Position numbers and translations under genes: made by a program
DNA from: CAYSRM01 sp964475205
GTDB taxonomy: Bacteria > Verrucomicrobiota > Kiritimatiellia > UBA8416 > CAYSRM01
Length of the DNA: 6,294 bases
Assembly (NCBI GenBank): GCA_964475205.1
Contig: CAYYVQ010000091.1
Span: 1-6,294, forward strand
Reading direction: 5' to 3'
The notes under the pieces: model-generated
The model's input: only the letters and a program-made list of their open reading frames with translations
Told to the model about the DNA's origin: nothing
The model's database searches: none
Shown here: in pieces, positions 1 to 4,408 of the stretch
Position numbering within the stretch: the stretch's first letter is position 1
How the letters are laid out: each line of letters opens with the position of its first letter

Positions 1-12
1 CGAATTCACACG

Positions 13-53
13 ACCTCTTCTCCGTGACTCAGTGTCTCTGTGGTTACAATCTT
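13..53 (-). repeat. Dispersed repeat, ACCACAGAGACACTGAG family, copy 1
   Basis: Read on the minus strand it contains ACCACAGAGACACTGAG, then TCACGGAGAAGAGGT. The core is identical to the copies at 1899-1928 and 2019-2043. The GGAGAAGAGG extension is shared with the opposite-orientation copy at 1826-1858. It is intergenic and cut off on the left only by the window edge. Confidence 0.85.
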
Positions 54-66
54 CTCCTCTTCTCTA

Positions 67-98
67 TGTTCTCTGCGCTCTCTGTGGTTTACAATCTT
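67..98 (-). repeat. Dispersed repeat, ACCACAGAG family, diverged copy 2
   Basis: On the minus strand AAGATTGTAAACCACAGAG is followed by AGCGCAGAGAACA. It shares the GATTGTAA-ACCACAGAG front with copies 1 and 3 but has a different second half, so it is a sub-family or a diverged copy. It lies in direct orientation 40 or so bases from copy 1. Confidence 0.7.
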
Positions 99-123
99 CT
101 TCCCCCCCAAGCCCTTGCAGAAA

Positions 124-184
124 TTTCGCGCCCTTTAGCGCTGCGGCCGCCGAAGCGCTTGGGCGTAGGCTGGCTTTTCGTAGT
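124..184 (-). repeat. Composite repeat: ACTACGAAA block, GC-rich insert, GCGCTAAAGGGCGCGAAA block
   Basis: On the minus strand ACTACGAAA (184-176) begins directly after the TAG stop of the flavoprotein gene, and GCGCTAAAGGGCGCGAAA follows at 141-124. In the copy at 1951-1983 these two blocks are contiguous (ACTACGAAATGCGCTAAAGG); here about 34 bases of GC-rich DNA, which form a hairpin, lie between them. Confidence 0.75.
129..165 (-). other. Strong GC-rich hairpin downstream of the flavoprotein gene
   Basis: Bases 129-133 (CGCCC) pair with 161-165 (GGGCG). After a 3x1 internal loop, 137-142 (AGCGCT) pairs with 154-159 (AGCGCT); then, past one G-A mismatch, CGG 144-146 pairs with CCG 150-152 around a 3-base loop. 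It lies 20 bases past the stop codon, so the transcript of the flavoprotein gene would end with it. No T-run follows on the minus strand, so it is not a standard intrinsic terminator; it could slow 3' decay or simply be the folded insert of a repeat. Confidence 0.6.
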
Positions 185-1741
185 CTATATCCCCTCTCCT
201 CCCACAAAACCAATCGCTCCTGTGGGACAGCTTTGCGCGCATTTCCGCAAAACATCAACTGGCAGATCGCCGAACTTTCCATCAAACGGCGCCCGCACCT
301 TCACACTCATCCCGCGATTAATAAAAGTCAGCCCTCTTCCTGCCGCATCGTCGGCTATGCCGACACATATTCCGCATTTGATACATTTTCCGCTCTCAAA
401 AACAATCTCCCCGGCGCTGATATCCTTTTCAACACCCGCCCGTTCGTCTCTCCGCCTTCTCCTGAAAACAGCGTCGTATTCATCGGCAAGATTTCTCAGC
501 TTGCAGGTAACACGATCCAGGCACTCACAATGCATGCATCTGGCGGCCTCAGCCGTGGCCTGGTTTTGACTGTACCCTTTTTCACTGTCGGGTTCAACTC
601 GTGGAGACGGGTCGACCCCCTTCATCAGTTCTTCCATTTCGCCTTCCTTGAGTCTGCCGATCCTGACATCCAACCGTTTACCCGGCAGGCTCCCCTTACT
701 ATCTGAAAGATAATGATTGATTCCTTCAGCGGCACGCCGGGCCGACGCCACCGCGCTAACGGCCATTCCCGAAGACCCGCATGCCGCGCCGCAACCAAAA
801 ACACCTTTCATACTGGTCTGACCGGAGCGCCGGTCCACGAGCAACCGGGAGTCGGATTCCAGGCCCATGTCCCGGAAAAAAGAGTCTTCCCTCTTGCCCG
901 CTGCTATCAGGACCGCGTCATATTCCTTCTGAAGCCCTGCAAGAGACACATCTGACCCCAGTTCCGTCCGCATACGGAACCGTGCGCCAACGCGCTCAAT
1001 CCTCCGGATTTCGTTATCCAGAATTCTTTCAGGCAGCACGGCCGGGTCAATGCCGGTCCTGATTGTTCCGCCTGCTTGAGGGGATCTCTCCAATACTTCG
1101 CACTCATGTCCCATCAGCCTAAGGAAAAAGGCCGCGCTGAGCCCCGATATGCCGGCTCCGGCTATTGCCACCTTTCTCCCCGTAGCAGCCGGGACTTCCG
1201 GCAGAACAGAAGTCTGTTGTTCCAGGCCCCAGTCACCGGCATACCGTTTCAGCTTAAGAATGGATATGGCGGAATCGTACTGGCCTCTTCGACATACCTT
1301 CTCACAGGGCGCCGGACAAATACGGCCCAGCACGCTGGGAAAAACCAGAGCGTTCAAGGCGGTCATAAAAGCCTGCTTCATATTGCCGTCTTCGATATGC
1401 CTTATCATTAGAGGTATATCAAGCCCGGCCGGACAGCCGCGTGTACAGGGGGCCTCGCAATCTCCAACATGTTCGCTCAACAGCAGCTCGAGCGCGGTCT
1501 TTCTGGCTTCGCGTACGCGCTCGTTAAGCGTCACAATTTCCATACCTTCCTCGGCCCGGGCAGCGCAGGAAGGAATAAGCCTGCCTTCAGCAATATCCTC
1601 CACAAGACAAACCATGCAGGAAGTATTCGATTCTACTTGCGGATTGTAACACAGGGTCGGGATCTCAATCCCCGCCCTGCGCGCAGCGGAAAGAACCGTG
1701 TCCCCCTCCCTGACCTCAATATCTTTACCATCTATTTTCAT
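185..1741 (-). CDS. Multi-cluster iron-sulfur flavoprotein: [2Fe-2S] domain, GltD-like FAD domain without the NAD(P)H domain, C-terminal Fe-S domain
   Basis: Predicted soluble electron-transfer protein, 518 residues. Residues 1-75 form a plant-type/NuoG-like [2Fe-2S] ferredoxin domain (C31, C42, C45, C59). Residues 85-170 resemble the N-terminal Fe-S helical domain of GltD and DPYD: H91, C95, C99, C103, then C142, C146 and C150 in GRICPAPCEKVCRRG, ending in LKRYAGD. Residues 190-345 carry an FAD Rossmann motif (GAGISG, 195-200), a GGTIRTGI segment and an ending VFGCGAACG (314-322) where GltD proteins have a GGD-type motif. The roughly 150-residue NADPH-binding domain that GltD carries between these points is absent. 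C-terminal cysteines are C402, C405, C407 and C413, then C453, C456, C459, C501 and C505 with CPTGAI, resembling NuoG/HydA-type [4Fe-4S] sites. Its place after the NuoE-NuoF fusion suggests that it exchanges electrons with that protein. The start has AGGG six bases upstream. The stop TAG directly abuts a repeat block. Confidence 0.92.
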   Translation of the reverse strand: MKIDGKDIEVREGDTVLSAARRAGIEIPTLCYNPQVESNTSCMVCLVEDIAEGRLIPSCAARAEEGMEIVTLNERVREARKTALELLLSEHVGDCEAPCTRGCPAGLDIPLMIRHIEDGNMKQAFMTALNALVFPSVLGRICPAPCEKVCRRGQYDSAISILKLKRYAGDWGLEQQTSVLPEVPAATGRKVAIAGAGISGLSAAFFLRLMGHECEVLERSPQAGGTIRTGIDPAVLPERILDNEIRRIERVGARFRMRTELGSDVSLAGLQKEYDAVLIAAGKREDSFFRDMGLESDSRLLVDRRSGQTSMKGVFGCGAACGSSGMAVSAVASARRAAEGINHYLSDSKGSLPGKRLDVRIGRLKEGEMEELMKGVDPSPRVEPDSEKGYSQNQATAEAARCMHCECLDRVTCKLRNLADEYDAVFRRRRRDERAGVEKDISAGEIVFESGKCIKCGICVGIADDAAGRGLTFINRGMSVKVRAPFDGKFGDLPVDVLRKCAQSCPTGAIGFVGGEGI

Positions 1742-1747
1742 ATCAAA

Positions 1748-1751
1748 CCCT
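1748..1751 (-). promoter_or_regulatory. Weak ribosome binding site of the flavoprotein gene
   Basis: AGGG on the minus strand with the 6-base spacer TTTGAT before ATG (1741-1739). It overlaps the last unit of the GATTAC hexamer array, so the repeat edge forms part of the site. It supports the ATG at 1741 as the start, which also places the [2Fe-2S] domain at its normal distance from the N-terminus. Confidence 0.5.
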
Positions 1752-1774
1752 AATCATAATCGTAATCGTAATCT
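1751..1774 (-). repeat. GATTAC-type hexamer array, four units
   Basis: Four 6-base units on the minus strand: GATTAC is present in perfect form in the first units, then decays to GATTAT and GATTAG toward the gene start. The last unit runs into the ribosome binding site of the flavoprotein gene. The array is too short for a strong functional claim. Confidence 0.75.
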
Positions 1775-1797
1775 ACCTTCCCTCTTAAGCCCCTGCT

Positions 1798-1820
1798 GCC
1801 CTTTCGCGCCTTTAGCGCAT
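1798..1820 (-). repeat. GCGCTAAAGG-CGCGAAAGGG repeat block, copy in the second unit
   Basis: On the minus strand this reads ATGCGCTAAAGGCGCGAAAG. It matches 1951-1973 apart from one missing G. The downstream GC/AG-rich stretch (GGCAGCAGGGGCTTAAG) also matches its counterpart (GGTAGTAGGGGTTTTGG), so the whole tail of the repeat unit is duplicated. Confidence 0.75.
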
Positions 1821-1825
1821 AAAGC

Positions 1826-1858
1826 TTACCACGGAGGCACTGAGACTCGGAGAAGAGG
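1826..1858 (+). repeat. ACCACAGAG-family repeat in opposite orientation
   Basis: On the plus strand ACCACGGAGGCACTGAG (1828-1844) is followed by ACTCGGAGAAGAGG, the same layout as copy 1 (13-53) but reversed. It sits where the second composite unit should have AAACTACGAA, so it looks inserted into that unit. It forms an inverted pair with 1903-1919. Confidence 0.8.
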
Positions 1859-1919
1859 TCCGCGCCTTCTCTCTTCTTCCTCTCACTACCACCGTCGCGT
1901 GACTCAGTGTCTCTGTGGT
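1828..1919. other. Inverted repeat, 17-base arms, 58-base loop
   Basis: The arm at 1828-1844 pairs with that at 1903-1919: 15 Watson-Crick pairs plus two positions (1833:1914 and 1837:1910). Those two are G-U pairs if the plus strand is transcribed but A-C mismatches in minus-strand RNA. Inside the loop, GAGAAG (1850-1855) can pair with CTTCTC (1866-1871). It arises from two copies of the same repeat family in opposite orientation. Confidence 0.6.
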
Positions 1920-1928
1920 TACAATCTT
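1871..1928 (-). repeat. ACCACAGAG-family repeat with CGACGGTGGTAGTGAGAGG tail, copy B
   Basis: Bases 1871-1923 match 1991-2043 at 52 of 53 positions; the only difference is C at 1898 against T at 2018. The offset is exactly 120 bases. On the minus strand the order is GATTGTAACCACAGAG, then ACACTGAGTCAC, then CGACGGTGGTAGTGAGAGG and AAGAAGAG. Confidence 0.9.
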
Positions 1929-1950
1929 TTTCCCTCCAAAACCCCTACTA

Positions 1951-1998
1951 CCCTTTCGCGCCCTTTAGCGCATTTCGTAGTTTCTCTCTTCTCTTCTT
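1951..1998 (-). repeat. AGAAGAGAG / ACTACGAAATGCGC / GCTAAAGGGCGCGAAAGG repeat block
   Basis: Bases 1968-1998 are identical over 31 bases to 6160-6190, next to the start of the propeller gene. The GCGCTAAAGGGCGCGAAA part recurs at 124-141 and, with one base missing, at 1798-1820. Confidence 0.9.
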
Positions 1999-2043
1999 CC
2001 TCTCACTACCACCGTCGTGTGACTCAGTGTCTCTGTGGTTACA
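1991..2043 (-). repeat. ACCACAGAG-family repeat, copy C, containing the stop codon of the NuoE-NuoF gene
   Basis: This is the second member of the 53-base near-identical pair with 1871-1923. On the minus strand it begins TGTAACCACAGAG; the TAA at 2041-2039 is the stop codon of the NuoE-NuoF fusion. The unrelated copies at 24-48 and 1899-1923 carry the same TGTAACC bases, which shows that the stop belongs to the repeat. Confidence 0.88.
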
Positions 2044-4408
2044 TTCTCCCCCTCTCCTCAACCACAATAGCATCAACCGGACAAACCTGCCTGCAGGTAT
2101 CGCACCTTATACACTTCTCATCATCTATCTCATGCTGTTCATACGGTTTCATTTCTATCGCATCTGCCGGGCAATTCTGGGCGCACCTTGTGCACCCGAT
2201 GCATTCGTCAGTAATGCGGTACTGGATCAGCGCCTTGCATTTGCCGGCGGGACAATGCCCGGCAACATGCGCCTTATACTCGTCACGGAAATGCCGCAAC
2301 GTGGAAAGCACGGGATTCGGCGCGCTCCTGCCCAGCCCGCACAGGCTGCCCTGCTTGACCTGCACGGCAAGCCTTTCAAGCTCAGCCAGGTCGTCATCTC
2401 CGGCTTTCCCTTCACAAAGATCCTCGAGTATCTCAAGCATCCGCTTCGTCCCCACCCGGCAGAAGGTGCATTTCCCACAGGATTCTTTCTGCGTAAAAGC
2501 CAGAAAGTACCTGGCTACTTCAACCATGCAGTCGGTTTCGTCCAGAACCACCATGCCTCCGGAACCCATCATTGAACCATGTTCATTCAAAGCCTCATAA
2601 TCCACGGGCGTATCAACCAGCGAAGCCGGGATGCAGCCCCCGGAAGGACCTCCAACCTGCACAGCCTTCAGAGCCCTGCCGTTTTCTACGCCGCCGCCGA
2701 TCTGTTCAATAATCTGCCTTAATGTAGCGCCCATCGGAACTTCAATAAGTCCGCCCCTGTTTATTTTGCCGGCCAGCGCAAAAGTCTTTGCGCCCCTGCT
2801 ATGCCTGGTTCCGACCGAAGCAAATTCTTCCGCCCCTTTTAAGATAATCCACGGGATCATGGCCATGGTTTCTACATTGTTAATCAGGGTCGGTTTGCCC
2901 CATAGCCCCGACTCCGATGGAAAAGGCGGCCGATAAGCCGGCATGCCCCGCTCTCCTTCAATAGCGCGAATCAACGCAGTTTCCTCTCCGCATACAAAAG
3001 CTCCAGCCCCCATCCTGATTTCAAGCTCAAGAGATCGGCCCTTGCCCAGCGCATCAGGGCCAACGAAACCATGAGACCGGCATTTTTCAAGAGCTTCGCT
3101 GAACCTGTCCAGCGCCAGGGGATATTCCGAACGCAGGTAAAGGAAACCCCTGGAGGCGCCAACCGCATAGGCGGCAATAGCTATGCCCTCAATAACCCTG
3201 AACGGAAAAGATTCTACAATCATTCTGTCCATGAAAGCGCCCGGATCGCCTTCGTCACCGTTGCAGATCACGTATTTTTGTCCGGCATGGCTCCTTGCAA
3301 CGGTTTCCCATTTCAGCCCGGTTAGAAACCCCGCGCCGCCGCGTCCTCTCAATCCGCTGTTTTTTATCGTCTCTACAATCTCATCAGGCTGTATCCCTTT
3401 GAGACAATTACCAAGAGCCTCAAAACCGCCCATGGATATGTAGGCATCGATATCAAGAGGATCCATCCGGCCGGAATATTCAGTTGCAATATGTAACTGG
3501 CCTGAAGTGTATTCCGAATCCGGCCCCTCTCGCAGATCAATAAAATATCTTGTCACCGGCTCCCTGGCAGCGTCCGAGTAGGTGCGTTCAAGCAGATCAC
3601 GGATACGGTTCTGCAGCCTCGCGCCAATGCCCGAAGGGGCAAAATGGCGTGTAAGCATCGATCTGACATTTTCCGGCTTCATCATACCGTATATGAATTC
3701 CTGCCCCCCTGAAGTCTCGACACGAACAAGCGGCGCGCGGTAGGAAATCCCAGTGCATCCGGTCACTTTTACATCTACCGCAAGCTGTAGCTGCCTGATC
3801 TGGCGCTTCAACTCGCGATGCACCTTCGCGGCGCCGCCTGCAACACAGCTTGAGCAAAGGCAGAGGCTCACCTGCCCCCCTATACGTCCGCCGGATCGCG
3901 GCTGCTCGTCAGCGGAACCCGAAAGTTTCTGTTCTTCCAGGAAATCATTGAGCGCCCGGTCAACGGTTGCAGGGGTAACAAAACCATAGGTTATATCGTC
4001 TATCTGCACTGCCGGAGCCAGCATGCAACAACCCAGGCAGGCAACTTTGGAGACAGTAAACATCCGCTCCGAATCCGTGTCCCCGCCTTCGGGTATATCC
4101 AGCAGATCGCAAAAGGAATCATAGACCTGTTCGGCGCCCTTTACATGGCAGGCTGTCCCGACGCATACTTTAATGTTGTGCCTTCCAGCGGGTTCGAAAC
4201 GAAACTGGGAGTAGAAGCTGGCAACCCCTTCAATTTGAGAGGGCGTGATTTCCGTAGTCTCACAAATGCGGTCCAGCGCAGCGCGGGGAAGAAAGTTCAA
4301 CTCCTTCTGCACCGCTTCAAGCACCGGCACAACTTTATCCCGGCCGGCCCCCTCCTTCCGCACCGCACGGTCAACAGCATCGGATATGCTTGTGTCTCTA
4401 TCGTTCAT
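2039..4408 (-). CDS. nuoEF: NuoE-NuoF (HydC-HydB) fusion: NADH-binding FMN / Fe-S subunit with two-[4Fe-4S] ferredoxin tail
   Basis: Predicted cytoplasmic NADH-oxidising or NAD-reducing module, 789 residues. Domains in order: (a) NuoE/HydC thioredoxin-like [2Fe-2S] domain, residues 1-160, with ligands C82, C87, C124 and C128; (b) a second thioredoxin-like domain, about 178-258, with C183, C185, C188 and C218, where the last cysteine of the usual GCxGxC motif is S222; (c) NuoF core with the FMN/NADH glycine-rich loops GLRGRGGAGF (352-361) and NGDEGDPGAF (383-392), the GAGAFVCGEETAL segment (467-479) and GKPTLINNVET (504-514); (d) SLBB-like region, about 540-600; (e) N3-type [4Fe-4S] site with C644, C647, C650 and C690; (f) two ferredoxin motifs, C736/C739/C742/C746 and C766/C769/C772/C776. 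This layout is known from the HydB subunit of [FeFe] hydrogenases and from NAD-linked formate dehydrogenases; in many of these the NuoE part is a separate gene. No catalytic subunit lies alongside. The TAA stop falls inside a dispersed repeat. The start is fixed by the ATGA overlap. Confidence 0.95.
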   Translation of the reverse strand: MNDRDTSISDAVDRAVRKEGAGRDKVVPVLEAVQKELNFLPRAALDRICETTEITPSQIEGVASFYSQFRFEPAGRHNIKVCVGTACHVKGAEQVYDSFCDLLDIPEGGDTDSERMFTVSKVACLGCCMLAPAVQIDDITYGFVTPATVDRALNDFLEEQKLSGSADEQPRSGGRIGGQVSLCLCSSCVAGGAAKVHRELKRQIRQLQLAVDVKVTGCTGISYRAPLVRVETSGGQEFIYGMMKPENVRSMLTRHFAPSGIGARLQNRIRDLLERTYSDAAREPVTRYFIDLREGPDSEYTSGQLHIATEYSGRMDPLDIDAYISMGGFEALGNCLKGIQPDEIVETIKNSGLRGRGGAGFLTGLKWETVARSHAGQKYVICNGDEGDPGAFMDRMIVESFPFRVIEGIAIAAYAVGASRGFLYLRSEYPLALDRFSEALEKCRSHGFVGPDALGKGRSLELEIRMGAGAFVCGEETALIRAIEGERGMPAYRPPFPSESGLWGKPTLINNVETMAMIPWIILKGAEEFASVGTRHSRGAKTFALAGKINRGGLIEVPMGATLRQIIEQIGGGVENGRALKAVQVGGPSGGCIPASLVDTPVDYEALNEHGSMMGSGGMVVLDETDCMVEVARYFLAFTQKESCGKCTFCRVGTKRMLEILEDLCEGKAGDDDLAELERLAVQVKQGSLCGLGRSAPNPVLSTLRHFRDEYKAHVAGHCPAGKCKALIQYRITDECIGCTRCAQNCPADAIEMKPYEQHEIDDEKCIRCDTCRQVCPVDAIVVEERGRM
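4405..4408 (-). promoter_or_regulatory. ATGA stop-start overlap, translational coupling
   Basis: The minus-strand bases ATGA contain the TGA stop of the propeller gene (4405-4407) and the ATG start of the NuoE-NuoF fusion (4406-4408). The sequence just upstream (GGGGCCGCGAGCA) holds no good ribosome binding site, so the second gene probably depends on ribosomes finishing the first. This is the only gene junction in the window without repeats. Confidence 0.8.

Larger units (their letters stand above)
1742..2038. other. Intergenic spacer built from repeats, two composite units
   Basis: This is the 297-base gap between the NuoE-NuoF stop and the flavoprotein start. It reads, on the minus strand, as unit 1 (about 2043-1924, 120 bases) and unit 2 (about 1923-1770, enlarged by the inverted copy), then GATTAC hexamers. 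I see no convincing promoter, no terminator with a T-run and no small gene. The two flanking genes could be one operon with a repeat-filled spacer. Confidence 0.75.

Noticed and set aside
32..706. Plus-strand open frame of 224 codons (and the overlapping one from 24)
   Set aside because: It begins in the repeat array and then runs antisense through the flavoprotein gene, whose Fe-S motifs are unmistakable. The translation is of low complexity with no recognisable domain.
1742..2038. Possible CRISPR array in the spacer
   Set aside because: Only two near-identical direct copies, 53 bases long, with a spacer that is itself repeated elsewhere. Repeat length, spacing and the opposite-orientation copy do not fit an array, and no cas gene is present.
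1742..2038. Promoter for the flavoprotein gene
   Set aside because: The repeats contain purine-rich and GATTA-rich stretches, but I could not find a -35/-10 pair with proper spacing that I would defend.
1698..2600. Plus-strand open frame of 300 codons across the repeat spacer
   Set aside because: It translates two repeat units (the peptide SSSHYHRRVTQCLCGY occurs twice) and then runs antisense to the ferredoxin tail of the NuoE-NuoF gene. It is a product of the repeats.
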